The notes: generated by a model from the letters alone, not told the origin. DNA of 50,621 bases from Novosphingobium subterraneum (GCF_000807925.1 NZ_JRVC01000029.1:1-50621); one strand, 5' to 3'. Positions 7,350-15,987 are shown, counted from the stretch's first letter. Translations and numbers: made by a program.

Positions 7350-8726
7350 ATGTCTGCCTCTTCGCGAAAGGCCTTTGGGCACATGAAGTTCGCCCCCCTG
7401 CTGCGCGCCACTGCGCTCGTAACCGCCGTTGCGCTGATCCCGGTGGCGACCACCGGCCTCGCCGCTGTCGACGCCAAGTCCGGGCCCGAATTCGGCAAGC
7501 TGATGGCCGTCTACGAACGGATCAAGTCGAGCTATGTCGAGCCGGTTGACGACGACAAGCTGCTCAAGGGCGCGATCGACGGCATGCTTGCCACGCTCGA
7601 TCCGCACAGCGCCTACCTCGATGCCCGCGACTTCGAGAACCTGCGCACGCAGACCGAAGGCTCCTACGGTGGGCTCGGCCTGTCGGTGACGATGGATGAT
7701 GGCGCGGTCAAGGTCATCGCGCCGACCAAGGGCAGCCCGGCAGACCTTGCCGGCATCAAGGCGGGCGATTTCATCACCCATCTCGATGGCAAGCTGATCT
7801 ACGGCGGCTCGCTCGACGAAGCGGTCGATCAGATGCGCGGGGTGCCGGGTACGCAGATCAAGCTCAGCGTCTTCCGCCCCGGTCGCGACGAACCATTTGA
7901 CGTCACGATCACGCGCAAGATCATCGAACTCAAGCCAGTCGAACTCGCGATGAAGGGCAGTGTCGCCGTCATTTCGGTGTCCAGCTTCAGCGCCGATGTC
8001 GGCGCCTCGGTGCAGCGCGCCTGGAACGAAGCCAAGGTGAAGACCGGCGGCAAGGTCACCGGCCTGGTGCTCGACTTGCGCGGCAATCCCGGCGGCTTGC
8101 TGGATGAGGCCGTCGCCCTGTCGGACCTGTTCCTCGACAAGGGCACGATTGTCTCGCAGCGTGGCCGCTACGCCCGCGATACCGAGGTCTATCCGGCGGA
8201 GATCGACACCAAGGGCGATATCGCCAAGGGCGTGCCGATGATCGTGCTGATCGACGAAGGCTCGGCTTCGGCATCGGAAATCGTTGCAGGGGCCCTGCAG
8301 GACCAGCACCGCGCCGTGGTGATGGGCCAGCGCAGCTTCGGCAAGGGCAGCGTGCAGACGCTGATCCCGCTCACGCGCGATACTGCGGTCAAGCTCACCA
8401 CTGCGCGCTATTACACGCCTTCGGGCCGCAGCGTGCAGGAAGGCGGCATCGATCCGGACATTACCGTGCCGCAGATCTCCCACCCCGACCTGCGCAAGCG
8501 CCAGCTGCGCTCCTACCGCGAGAGCGACCTGCGCGGCCACCTGATCAACGAGATCAAGCTTGAGGACAAGGACCTCGAGAAGGACAAGATCGAGGACCCG
8601 CGCTTCAAGATGACGCCCGAGGAACTGAAGGCAAAGGACATCAAGGATTTCCAGCTGTACTACGCCGTGCAGACCCTCAATCGGACCCAGCCGAGCGCGG
8701 CGCTTGCAGCAAAGATGAAGCGCTAA
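7350..8726 (+). CDS. ctpA: S41 family C-terminal processing peptidase
   Basis: 458-residue CtpA/Tsp-type periplasmic serine protease. A signal/anchor segment (about 13-38) precedes an N-terminal helical part, a PDZ domain (about 100-185, with GSYGGLGLSV and the GSPADLAGIKAGD loop) and the S41 catalytic core. The Ser/Lys dyad is visible: Ser307 in EGSASASEIVAGAL and Lys332 in SFGKGSVQT, 25 residues apart as in Escherichia coli Prc. VLDLRGNPGG is also conserved. It follows the EnvC-like gene by 105 nt. In other bacteria CtpA-type proteases control levels of cell-wall hydrolases, which would fit its neighbours. Starts at ATG 7350; ATG 7383 is an alternative that starts nearer the signal sequence. 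Confidence 0.94.
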   Translation: MSASSRKAFGHMKFAPLLRATALVTAVALIPVATTGLAAVDAKSGPEFGKLMAVYERIKSSYVEPVDDDKLLKGAIDGMLATLDPHSAYLDARDFENLRTQTEGSYGGLGLSVTMDDGAVKVIAPTKGSPADLAGIKAGDFITHLDGKLIYGGSLDEAVDQMRGVPGTQIKLSVFRPGRDEPFDVTITRKIIELKPVELAMKGSVAVISVSSFSADVGASVQRAWNEAKVKTGGKVTGLVLDLRGNPGGLLDEAVALSDLFLDKGTIVSQRGRYARDTEVYPAEIDTKGDIAKGVPMIVLIDEGSASASEIVAGALQDQHRAVVMGQRSFGKGSVQTLIPLTRDTAVKLTTARYYTPSGRSVQEGGIDPDITVPQISHPDLRKRQLRSYRESDLRGHLINEIKLEDKDLEKDKIEDPRFKMTPEELKAKDIKDFQLYYAVQTLNRTQPSAALAAKMKR

Positions 8727-8739
8727 TAGAGCGCGCGGC

Positions 8740-9222
8740 ATGACCTCGCAGCAGTCCCGCAACGCCGCCTACGCGCTTGCCCTGATCGTGCCCGCCGCGC
8801 TGATGGGCGGGGCGCTGATCTCGCAATACGTGTTCGGGCTCTACCCGTGCCAGATGTGCTGGTGGCAGCGCTACCCGCACATCGCCGCCATCGTGCTGGC
8901 GCTCCTGGCGCTGACGATGAAAGGGAAGGGCTCCGGCGATCTTGCGGTGACGCTCGCCGCCACGGCCATCTGCATTTCCGGCCTGATCGGCGGATTCCAT
9001 GCCGGTGTCGAATACGGCTGGTGGGAAGGCGTCACCGCCTGTTCCACCGTCGCGGGCGGCGGCAATCCTTTGGATGCGATCATGAATGCCCCGGTCGTGC
9101 GCTGTGACGTGGCACCTTGGTCCATGTTCGGAATCAGCCTCGCCGGGTTCAACTTCCTGATCTCAGTCGCAGGCGCGATCCTTGTCTTCGCGCTGCTCGG
9201 CAAAAGCCGCAAGGGAGCGTGA
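8740..9222 (+). CDS. dsbB: Disulfide bond formation protein B
   Basis: 160-residue inner-membrane DsbB-like protein with four predicted transmembrane helices, which passes electrons from DsbA to the quinone pool. The N-terminal periplasmic CxxC is CQMC (Cys37, Cys40), and a second pair, Cys101 and Cys122, lies in the larger periplasmic loop (GVTACSTVAGG and VVRCDVAPWSMFG). It starts 13 nt after ctpA. Its stop codon is one base before the ATG of the hydroxylase gene, so the two are translationally linked. Confidence 0.93.
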   Translation: MTSQQSRNAAYALALIVPAALMGGALISQYVFGLYPCQMCWWQRYPHIAAIVLALLALTMKGKGSGDLAVTLAATAICISGLIGGFHAGVEYGWWEGVTACSTVAGGGNPLDAIMNAPVVRCDVAPWSMFGISLAGFNFLISVAGAILVFALLGKSRKGA

Positions 9223-9223
9223 G

Positions 9224-9733
9224 ATGACCAAATTCGCCGAAATGCTGCGCGTCGATCAGGCCGGCGAATTCGGCGCAACGCGGATCTACGCAGGCCAGCT
9301 TGCCGTCATGGGCAACCGCGCCCCGCATTCGGCGGAAATCGCCGCAATGGCCGAGCAGGAAGCCGGGCACCGCGCGAAGTTCGATGCCCTGATCGCCCAG
9401 CGCGGCGTGCGACCGACTGCGCTCCAGCCGGTATGGTCGGCAGCAGGCTTTGCTCTCGGCGCCGCAACCGCCCTGATCGGCCCCGAAGCCGCCATGGCCT
9501 GCACCGCCGCGATCGAGACCGAGATTGACCGGCACTACACCGAACAGCTTGAGGAACTGGGCGACGAGGACCCGGAACTCGCCGCGATGATCCGCGAATT
9601 TCGCGATGACGAGCGCGAGCATCGCGATGCAGCGCTGGCGGCTGGCGCAGAAAAGGCGCCTGCCTATCCCGTGCTGTTCCACGCCATCCGCCTCGGCTGC
9701 CGCGCCGCCATCGCGCTTTCCAAGCGGATTTGA
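9224..9733 (+). CDS. coq7: Demethoxyubiquinone hydroxylase family protein (Coq7-like)
   Basis: 169-residue carboxylate-bridged di-iron protein of the Coq7 family, which hydroxylates demethoxyubiquinone in ubiquinone synthesis. The two ferritin-like repeats supply the iron ligands: E in GEFGATRIYAGQ, ExxH in AEQEAGHRAKF, E in ETEIDRHYTEQL, and ExxH in DDEREHRD. The start is the ATG at 9224 with GGGAG upstream; a start at 9182 would lie inside dsbB and is not needed. The link to dsbB makes sense because DsbB reduces ubiquinone. Confidence 0.94.
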   Translation: MTKFAEMLRVDQAGEFGATRIYAGQLAVMGNRAPHSAEIAAMAEQEAGHRAKFDALIAQRGVRPTALQPVWSAAGFALGAATALIGPEAAMACTAAIETEIDRHYTEQLEELGDEDPELAAMIREFRDDEREHRDAALAAGAEKAPAYPVLFHAIRLGCRAAIALSKRI

Positions 9734-9817
9734 TCCAGCGCAGGGAACTGCGCGCCTTCATCTACCATTCACAGGCAGCGCGCCCTATATCGGGGCAAGC
9801 CTGACCGGAGACCCATG

Positions 9818-10390
9818 ATGAAGCGCCTGATTCCTGCCGCCCTGCTGCTGTCCAGCGCCTTTGCCGCTCCGGCGCTTGCCCAGGCGGACCAGCCGCTGGT
9901 CGATCCCTCGGGCGAGAAGGTGAACCAGCTGATCGTCTATGGCGACGATCCGTGCCCCAAGTCCGAAGGCAGCACGATCACCGTCTGCGCGCGCAAGGAA
10001 GAGGAAGAACGCTTCCGCATTCCCAAGGCGCTGCGCGACAACCCCAATGCCACGGTCAACCAGGCGTGGAGCCAGAAGGTCCGCGCCTATGAGACTGTCG
10101 GCAACTTCGGCACCAACTCGTGTTCGGCCGTGGGCGCTGGCGGCGCCACCGGCTGCCTTGCCCGCCTGATCGACCGCGCTTATGCCGAGAAGAAGAACAG
10201 CTCCGACGTCCAGTTCGGCAAGCTGATCGAGGAAGAACGCGCCAAGCGGCTCGAGACCATCGACGCCGATGCCGCCGCCGAACAGGCCCGCGTCGAGCAG
10301 ATCGAAAAGGAATACGAAGCAAGGCTGAAGCGCGAACGGGAGCAAGCCGGCGAGCAGGCTCCGGCCACTTCCGCACCCGCGCAGCCGTAA
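9818..10390 (+). CDS. Secreted four-cysteine protein of unknown function
   Basis: 190 residues with a clear signal peptide (cleavage near ALAQA), then a domain with four cysteines in two pairs, and a highly charged helical C-terminus (EEERAKRLETIDADAAAEQ) ending in Pro/Ala-rich sequence. The core CPKSEGSTITVCARKEEEERFRIP resembles the core of the protein at 48551 (CRPMQRSDGTIVVC, then RERVP). I do not recognise a named family. GGAG lies 7 nt before the second of two adjacent ATGs (9818); 9815 is possible. A TATATC box around 9784 may be its -10. It may be an oxidised substrate of the DsbA/DsbB system encoded nearby, but that is only an inference. Confidence 0.8.
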   Translation: MKRLIPAALLLSSAFAAPALAQADQPLVDPSGEKVNQLIVYGDDPCPKSEGSTITVCARKEEEERFRIPKALRDNPNATVNQAWSQKVRAYETVGNFGTNSCSAVGAGGATGCLARLIDRAYAEKKNSSDVQFGKLIEEERAKRLETIDADAAAEQARVEQIEKEYEARLKREREQAGEQAPATSAPAQP

Positions 10391-10440
10391 CAGCCCACCC
10401 CGCTGCAACTAACGCCAGCTGCGCTGACGTAAGTCTCGCG

Positions 10441-10462
10441 GCCCTCCCGCTTGCGGGAGGGC
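10441..10462. terminator. Palindromic hairpin in convergent intergenic region
   Basis: GCCCTCCCGC followed by TTGC and its complement, a near-perfect 10-bp palindrome with a very small loop, between the converging genes at 9818 and fabI. CTCCCGCAGGCGGGGG follows at 10489-10505. Such CCCTCCCGC palindromes resemble repetitive extragenic palindromes; only local copies can be seen here. Likely role: transcript 3' ends for both sides. Confidence 0.6.
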
Positions 10463-10513
10463 GTGTTATCGTGCTGCGTTGTTCTCACCTCCCGCAGGCG
10501 GGGGGGTAGGGGG

Positions 10514-10534
10514 TGGGCACCGGCGACAGCCGGT
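10514..10534. repeat. GGCA-hairpin repeat unit (second copy at 1-20)
   Basis: GGGCACCGGC-GACA-GCCGGT forms a 6-bp stem with loop GACA. A second copy is at the left edge of the window (1-20), where the stem is TTGGC/GCCAA with the same flanking GGGCA and the same loop. The two stem differences compensate each other. Confidence 0.45.
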
Positions 10535-10537
10535 ACA

Positions 10538-11341
10538 TCAACCCAAAGCAATATCCGGCGCGTCTTCCTGCTTCATGCCGACAGTGTGATAGCCGGCATC
10601 AACGTGATGCGTCTCGCCAGTCACGCCCGATGACAGGTCGGACAGCAGATAGAGGCCCGCGCCGCCCACGTCCTCGATCGTGACATTCCGGCGCAGCGGG
10701 CTGTTCAGCTCGTTCCACTTGAGGATGTAGCGGAAATCGCCGATGCCGCTGGCGGCCAGCGTCTTGATCGGGCCTGCCGAAATCGCATTCACGCGCACGC
10801 CCGAAGGCCCGCAGTCGTTGGCGAGGTACTTCACGCTGGTTTCCAGCGCCGCCTTGGCCACGCCCATCACGTTGTAGTGCGGCACGACCTTTTCCGCGCC
10901 GTAATAGGTCAGCGTCAGGATCGACCCGCCGTTCGGCATCATCTCCATGGCCCGCTTGGTCACCGCCACGAGGCTGTAGGCCGAGATGTTCATGGTCATC
11001 AGGAAGTTGTCGAGCGTGGTGTCGTAGAACTTTCCACGCAGCTGGTTCTTGTCGGAATAGCCGATGGCGTGGACGATGAAGTCGATCGTCGGCCACTTCG
11101 CCTTCAGTGTTTCGAACGTCTGGTCGAGCGCGGCCATGTCGGACACGTCGCATTCGATCAGGAAATCGCTGCCAAGGCTCGCGGCCAGCGGGCGCACGCG
11201 CTTCTCCAGCGCTTCGCCCTGGTAGGAAAAGGCCAGTTCTGCGCCGTGTTCGTGAAGCTGCTTGGCAATGCCCCAGGCGAGCGACTTGTCATTGGCGAGG
11301 CCCATGATCAGGCCGCGCTTGCCTTGCATAAGTCCAGTCAT
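10538..11341 (-). CDS. fabI: Enoyl-[acyl-carrier-protein] reductase (NADH) FabI
   Basis: 267-residue short-chain reductase that carries out the last step of each fatty-acid elongation cycle. The NADH-binding start GLIMGLANDKSLAWGIA is the FabI form. The catalytic residues align exactly with the E. coli numbering: Tyr146 (LTYYGAE), Tyr156 (PHYNVMG) and Lys163 (VAKAALE). It is the target of triclosan-type inhibitors. The ATG (11341) overlaps the stop of the upstream membrane-protein gene as ATGA, so it is the third gene of a dnaJ-yihY-fabI operon. Confidence 0.97.
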   Translation of the reverse strand: MTGLMQGKRGLIMGLANDKSLAWGIAKQLHEHGAELAFSYQGEALEKRVRPLAASLGSDFLIECDVSDMAALDQTFETLKAKWPTIDFIVHAIGYSDKNQLRGKFYDTTLDNFLMTMNISAYSLVAVTKRAMEMMPNGGSILTLTYYGAEKVVPHYNVMGVAKAALETSVKYLANDCGPSGVRVNAISAGPIKTLAASGIGDFRYILKWNELNSPLRRNVTIEDVGGAGLYLLSDLSSGVTGETHHVDAGYHTVGMKQEDAPDIALG

Positions 11342-12384
11342 GCGTCAGTGTTCTCGCTTCTTGTCTCGTTCCCGGCGCTCGTGCGCGATGCGCGTGCGCG
11401 ATTGTCAGCCTGGCCCAGCATGTCGCGCTCTTCCGGTGTTTCGGCAAGTGCGGCGTTGAGTTCGGCCCCCACCACCATCCCTAAGCCCACCAGCCAGAAA
11501 AAGAAAAGGGCGATCATCACCCCGGCGAGACTTCCGTAGGTGAGATCGTACGAAAAGAACGTCCGCAAGGCGGTGGGCAGCAGCGTCGTCACTACAATCC
11601 ACCAGATCGTCACGAACAGCGCCCCCGGCCATTTCGGATAGCCGCGCCCGCGATAGGCGCCGGGGGTCAGCGAAATGAACAGCAGCCACAGCGCGCCATA
11701 AAGAACCACGGCGGGAATGAAGCGCGAAAGGGCCAGGCTGCCGAGGATATCCGCGAATTGCGGCAACCATGCCTCGATGACTTCCTGCGCAGCGCCGATC
11801 ACGACCTGTGCGAAAATGGCGAAGAGAATGAGGACGACCGACGCCAGCGTGATTCCGGTCGATGCCAGCCGGTATCGCCAGAAGGCATGTTCCCAGCGCG
11901 TGCCATAGGCGCGGCGCAGGATGTCCCGGATCGTCTCGACCAGACTGCCCACTGTCCACAGGCCGAAGATTCCGCCGATCCACAGGAGCCAGCCGGTACG
12001 CGCTTCGATCACGCTGCGGGCAACCGGTTCGATGGTCGTCGCAACGACCGGAGGCAGGGCGATGAGCACCGTATCGATTGCGGCCGCGCGCTGGCTCGCC
12101 TCGCCGATAAACGAGAACAGCGCGGCCCCGGTAATAAAGAACGGGAACAGCGCGATGACGATCATGTAGGCAAGATTGCCGGCATGGATCGACCCGTCAT
12201 TGAAGACGCCGGTCCACACGCGCTTGATCACTTCCCAGGCCCTGCTCCCTGGGCCTAGCCTTTCGCGCGCCTCGGCAAGTCCGGAGCGCCAGCGCAGCGC
12301 TTCGCGCCGCCGTGCTTCGGGCGAAAGATCCGGCATGTCGACAAGCGGGCGGGGCCCCGGCGGGGTCTGGCCGGGAGCGTTCAC
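11338..12384 (-). CDS. YihY/BrkB family inner-membrane protein
   Basis: 348 residues with six predicted transmembrane helices. The family was once annotated as ribonuclease BN but has no shown nuclease activity; its role is unknown. Conserved features are SIHAGNLAYMIVIALFPFF at the first helix, LVETIRDILRRAYG before helix 3, and the closing LFFFWLVGLGMVVGAELNAAL. About 50 N-terminal residues, rich in Pro and Arg, are cytoplasmic. The GTG start (12384) touches the stop of the dnaJ-type gene, and its own stop overlaps the fabI start, so translation is probably coupled through all three genes. Confidence 0.88.
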   Translation of the reverse strand: MNAPGQTPPGPRPLVDMPDLSPEARRREALRWRSGLAEARERLGPGSRAWEVIKRVWTGVFNDGSIHAGNLAYMIVIALFPFFITGAALFSFIGEASQRAAAIDTVLIALPPVVATTIEPVARSVIEARTGWLLWIGGIFGLWTVGSLVETIRDILRRAYGTRWEHAFWRYRLASTGITLASVVLILFAIFAQVVIGAAQEVIEAWLPQFADILGSLALSRFIPAVVLYGALWLLFISLTPGAYRGRGYPKWPGALFVTIWWIVVTTLLPTALRTFFSYDLTYGSLAGVMIALFFFWLVGLGMVVGAELNAALAETPEERDMLGQADNRARASRTSAGNETRSENTDA

Positions 12385-13335
12385 TCAGACACCAAGCTTG
12401 TCACGAAGGTTGCGCATGTCCGCCCAACCCTCGAGACGTGCTTTCAGGTCCCCGTCATCGGCAGGAATGTCGATCTGCAGCGTCACCAGCTGGTCGCCGC
12501 GGGTGCCATCCTTGCGGGTGAAGCCCTTGCCCTTGAGGCGCAGCGTCTTGCCGCTCGAACTGCCCGGAGCCACGGTCAGCATGACGGCGCCATCGACTGT
12601 CGGCACCTTGACCTTTGCTCCGTTCAGCGCCTCGGCAAGGCTGATCGGCAGGTCGAGCCGGATGTTGTCGCCGTCGCGCTCGTAGAAGGGGTGGCTGCCG
12701 ATCTCGATAGTGACGATGGCGTCGCCGTTGCCGCCGGGGCCGGGTTCGCCCTTGCCACCCAGCCGCATCTGCTGGCCGCTCTCGAGCCCTGCAGGCAGCT
12801 TCAGGTCGATGGTCTTGCCGTCCGACAGGGTGATGCGCTGGCTGGCGCGCGTCGCTGCATCGACGAACGAGACCTGCAGGCGGTAGTTCACATTGGCGCC
12901 CTTGGGCGGAGGACCGCGGCGCGCCCCGCCACCCATTCCACCCATGCCGCCCATTCCGCCGCGACCGCCGAACAGTCCTTCGAAGATGTCGCCGATATCG
13001 ACTCCCTCGGCGCCGCCGAAGCCGCCTTCGAAGCCGCCGTCATGGCGGAAACCGCCCTGGTGCCCGCGAAAGCCGCCGCCTCCGCCGAAGCCACCGCCGA
13101 ACGGGCCGGTCGGATTGCCTTCTGCGTCGATCTCGCCACGATCGAACTTGGCCCGCTTGTCCTTGTCGGACAGCAGGTCATAGGCGCGGGTCACTTCGGA
13201 AAAGCGCTCCGCTGCCTTGGGGTTGTCCTTGTTGGTGTCCGGGTGCAGTTCCTTGGCCAGCTTGCGATAGGCGGACTTGATGTCCTTCTCGCTTGCGTTG
13301 CGCGGAACCCCCAGGGTGGAATACGGATCGGCCAT
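12385..13335 (-). CDS. DnaJ-type co-chaperone without zinc finger (CbpA-like)
   Basis: 316-residue DnaJ-class protein. An N-terminal J domain (about 4-70) carries HPD in ELHPDTN, needed to stimulate DnaK ATPase. A long Gly/Phe/Met-rich linker with GGMGGMGGMGG and a C-terminal substrate-binding domain (about 150-310) follow. The CxxCxGxG zinc finger of true DnaJ is missing, so it belongs to the CbpA class. It is transcribed away from pdxH and leads the dnaJ-yihY-fabI operon. It is not the housekeeping dnaJ that pairs with dnaK. Confidence 0.92.
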   Translation of the reverse strand: MADPYSTLGVPRNASEKDIKSAYRKLAKELHPDTNKDNPKAAERFSEVTRAYDLLSDKDKRAKFDRGEIDAEGNPTGPFGGGFGGGGGFRGHQGGFRHDGGFEGGFGGAEGVDIGDIFEGLFGGRGGMGGMGGMGGGARRGPPPKGANVNYRLQVSFVDAATRASQRITLSDGKTIDLKLPAGLESGQQMRLGGKGEPGPGGNGDAIVTIEIGSHPFYERDGDNIRLDLPISLAEALNGAKVKVPTVDGAVMLTVAPGSSSGKTLRLKGKGFTRKDGTRGDQLVTLQIDIPADDGDLKARLEGWADMRNLRDKLGV

Positions 13336-13524
13336 GGCACTCTAGCTAGGATTTGCAAGCGTTGCCCGCAAGGTTGCCTTTCCTACATCGCAGCAGAAGA
13401 GTAGGCCGGTCTCCATGCAATTGATCCCGGTCATGGAAAACCGCTCCCGCCATGCCAGACACCTCATGAAGGCAGGGAGCCCGGCCGTTCAGAAAACCCC
13501 GCCGGAAAGCTTTCTCTGGACTGT

Positions 13525-13542
13525 GTAAACCCCGTAAACCCC
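13525..13542 (+). repeat. Tandem 9-bp repeat before pdxH
   Basis: GTAAACCCC occurs twice with no gap, 15 bp before the pdxH GTG. It may be a regulatory site for pdxH or the divergent dnaJ-type operon; no known regulator is implied. Confidence 0.5.
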
Positions 13543-13557
13543 TTTCAGGAAATTCCA

Positions 13558-14169
13558 GTGCAACCTGAACAGACTTTCGACGCGATCCCCCATGCCGATC
13601 CGCTCGCGATCTTCGAATCGTGGTATGCTCAGGCGCAGGCCAGCGAGCCCAACGATCCCAACGCCATGGCGCTGGCGACATCTACGCCCGACGGCCATCC
13701 CTCGGTGCGCATGGTGCTGCTCAAGGGCCACGGCCCGGACGGCTTCGTGTTCTACACCAACTTCCACAGCCGCAAGGGCGGCGAACTGGCGGCAAATCCC
13801 TACGTCGCGCTGCTGTTCCACTGGAAATCGCTGCGCCGCCAGATCCGCATCGAGGGTTCGATTGCCGAAGTCACGGCTGCCGAGGCCGATGCCTATTTCG
13901 CCAGCCGCCATCCCGAATCGCGCCTTGGCTCGGCCGCATCGGACCAGTCGCGCCCGCTGCCGGACCGTCAGGTCTACCTCGACCGGGTCGATGCGTTGCG
14001 GCAGCGCTATCCCGATGGCAACGTGCCGCGCCCGGCGCACTGGTCGGGCTACCGCGTAACCCCTGTCGCAATCGAGTTCTGGCAAGACCGCGATTACCGC
14101 CTGCACGAACGTCGCCGCTTCGTGGCCGACGGAGCAGGCGGCTGGACCAGCACCCTGCTTTACCCCTAA
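13558..14169 (+). CDS. pdxH: Pyridoxamine 5'-phosphate oxidase
   Basis: 203-residue FMN enzyme that oxidises pyridoxine or pyridoxamine 5'-phosphate to pyridoxal 5'-phosphate. Features of the family are SVRMVLLKGHGPDGFVFYTN, the FMN-binding HSRKGGEL, the RQIRIEGSIAEV strand, SRPLPDR, and the C-terminal RLHERRRF and LLYP. GTG start at 13558 with AGGAAA about 7 nt upstream. It stands divergent from the dnaJ-type operon across a 222-bp gap and precedes a CDF transporter by 10 nt, so the two may share a transcript. Confidence 0.96.
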   Translation: MQPEQTFDAIPHADPLAIFESWYAQAQASEPNDPNAMALATSTPDGHPSVRMVLLKGHGPDGFVFYTNFHSRKGGELAANPYVALLFHWKSLRRQIRIEGSIAEVTAAEADAYFASRHPESRLGSAASDQSRPLPDRQVYLDRVDALRQRYPDGNVPRPAHWSGYRVTPVAIEFWQDRDYRLHERRRFVADGAGGWTSTLLYP

Positions 14170-14179
14170 GGCACCCGCC

Positions 14180-15157
14180 ATGGACATGACCCGCGCCGAC
14201 ACTCACGCCGACCTCAACCGCAAGGCTGCGCTTGCCAGCATTTCGGTGGCGGTGCTTCTCGTCGGCATGAAGGCGTGGGCAGTGCTCTCGACCGGGTCGA
14301 CCGCCATGCTCGGCAGCCTTGCCGATACCGCGCTCGATCTGGTGGCGAGCCTTGCCACCCTGCTCGGCGTGTGGGTCGCCTCGCAGCCTGACGACCACAA
14401 CCACCGCTTCGGGCATGGCAAGGCCGAAGCGCTGGCGGCGATGTTCCAGGTCGTCCTGATCTCGATCTCGGCCATCGGCCTTGCCTTCCGTGCGGTCGGG
14501 CAGTTCCTCGGGCAGGCGCAAGTGGCCGAGGCGGAGTCGGGCGTCGTTGTCTCGACCATCGCGCTCGGCGCGACCCTGGCACTGCTGGCCTACCAGCGCC
14601 ACGTCATCCGGCAGACCGGCAGCCTGGCGATCAGCACCGACAATGTGCACTACAAGTCCGACCTGTTCCTCAACCTCGCGGTCATCGCTGCGCTGGTGCT
14701 CGACACTTATGTAGGCATCAAGGGTGCCGACGCGGTGTTCGCATTCGGCATCGCGCTATGGCTGGCGTGGGGCGCGTGGGGCGCATCGCAGGAAGCCGTC
14801 GACCAGCTGATGGACCACGAATGGCCGCTCGAGAAGCGCGAGCGTTTTCTCGAAGTCGTCGCCCAGCACCCTGAGCTCAAGGGCCTGCACGACTTGCGCA
14901 CCCGCACCAGCGGCAACCGCGATTTCGTCCAGTTCCACGTCTGGGTCGACGGACGCATGACCGTGACCGAGGCGCACCGTGTTATGGACGAGATCGAGGA
15001 CAAGCTGATGGCGGAGTTCCCCGGCGTCGAGATCCTCATCCACCCAGACCCCGAAGGGCTGGTCGACGAGGACATGATGGGCGCCGAGAACCTGCTCAGC
15101 CCCGGTCCCGATGGCACCAGCCCGGCCATCCTCGCACAGGGTGCGCCGAACACTTGA
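14180..15157 (+). CDS. Cation diffusion facilitator family transporter
   Basis: 325-residue CDF exporter of the FieF/YiiP type, which uses the proton gradient to expel divalent metals such as Zn, Fe or Cd. The six-helix core holds the metal-site motif in helix 2 (LADTALDL) and in helix 5 (HYKSDLF, with His and Asp). The cytoplasmic domain begins near 205 and carries the dimerisation metal site residues (HLK and HVWVDG). The helix-2 motif starts with a Leu-Ala-Asp triplet, as in Zn transporters, but the substrate cannot be set from sequence. It lies 10 nt after pdxH and 10 nt before the PhzF-like gene. Confidence 0.93.
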   Translation: MDMTRADTHADLNRKAALASISVAVLLVGMKAWAVLSTGSTAMLGSLADTALDLVASLATLLGVWVASQPDDHNHRFGHGKAEALAAMFQVVLISISAIGLAFRAVGQFLGQAQVAEAESGVVVSTIALGATLALLAYQRHVIRQTGSLAISTDNVHYKSDLFLNLAVIAALVLDTYVGIKGADAVFAFGIALWLAWGAWGASQEAVDQLMDHEWPLEKRERFLEVVAQHPELKGLHDLRTRTSGNRDFVQFHVWVDGRMTVTEAHRVMDEIEDKLMAEFPGVEILIHPDPEGLVDEDMMGAENLLSPGPDGTSPAILAQGAPNT

Positions 15158-15167
15158 GGACAGCCGC

Positions 15168-15983
15168 GTGACCGATTCCCGAGTTCCCTACTTCCACGTC
15201 GATGCTTTCACCGCCCGCGCCCTGGGCGGCAATCAGGCGGCGGTGATGATGCTCGATGCCTGGCCTGACGATGCAACGCTTCAGGCGATCGGCGCGGAGA
15301 ACATGTTCGCCGAAACCGCCTTCCTCGTGCCCGATCAAACCGGCATGGCCGATTTCGAGCTCCGCTGGTTCACCCCTGCTGTCGAAGTGGCGATGTGTGG
15401 CCACGCCACGCTGGCATCTGGGCACGTCGTGCTGGCGCAGGACCCGATGCGGGGCCGTGTCACGTTCTCGACGCGCAAGGCCGGCGTGCTCGAGGTTGCG
15501 CGCGATGGCGATCGCTACGTGCTTTCGCTTCCGGCCGTGCCCACGGCTCCCGGTGCGTTCGACGATGCGGTGCCTCTGCTCGGGCCGGGCAAGCCGATCG
15601 ACGTCTGGCAGGGCGATGGCTACAACATCTTTCATTACGCCACGGCTGACGAAGTCCTCGCACTCGCGCCGGATTTCAAGGCCCTGCTACGGTTCGGCGA
15701 CACGCAGTTCATCGCCACCGCCGCGGGCAGCGGACATGCCTCGGGCGCAGACATCGTCAGCCGCGTGTTCGTGCCGGGTGGCGGGATTGACGAGGATGCC
15801 GCCACCGGATCGGCCCACGCTGCGCTCACGCCGTACTGGGCAAGCAAGCTCGGGCGCGCGACATTCTCGGCGCATCAGGCCTCGGCACGCGGCGCGGACT
15901 TCGTCTGCCGCCTCGAAGGTGATCGCGTGTTGCTGGGCGGCGATTGCGTGACCGTGGTCGAGGGGCTGTTCCGCCTGCCGTGA
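15168..15983 (+). CDS. PhzF family isomerase/epimerase
   Basis: 271 residues with the two-fold symmetric diaminopimelate-epimerase-like fold. The catalytic Glu is in MFAETAFLV, and CGHATLASGHV and the second-domain DEDAATGSAHAAL are the PhzF hallmarks. In Pseudomonas PhzF builds phenazines, but most family members, including this lone copy with no phenazine genes nearby, act in unrelated or unknown pathways. GTG 15168 is chosen because GAGGA lies 8 nt before it; a start at 15111 would overlap the transporter gene by 47 nt. It converges on a serine hydrolase gene 4 nt away. Confidence 0.88.
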   Translation: MTDSRVPYFHVDAFTARALGGNQAAVMMLDAWPDDATLQAIGAENMFAETAFLVPDQTGMADFELRWFTPAVEVAMCGHATLASGHVVLAQDPMRGRVTFSTRKAGVLEVARDGDRYVLSLPAVPTAPGAFDDAVPLLGPGKPIDVWQGDGYNIFHYATADEVLALAPDFKALLRFGDTQFIATAAGSGHASGADIVSRVFVPGGGIDEDAATGSAHAALTPYWASKLGRATFSAHQASARGADFVCRLEGDRVLLGGDCVTVVEGLFRLP

Positions 15984-15987
15984 AGCC

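Noticed and set aside
11338..12384. Ribonuclease BN
   Set aside because: The old name for the YihY family is a misannotation; the true enzyme is unrelated.
12893..13110. Collagen-like or toxin repeat in the Gly-rich region of the DnaJ-type gene
   Set aside because: It is the normal Gly/Phe/Met linker of the co-chaperone family.
15168..15983. Phenazine biosynthesis role for the PhzF-family gene
   Set aside because: No other phenazine gene is nearby and most PhzF-family proteins act elsewhere.
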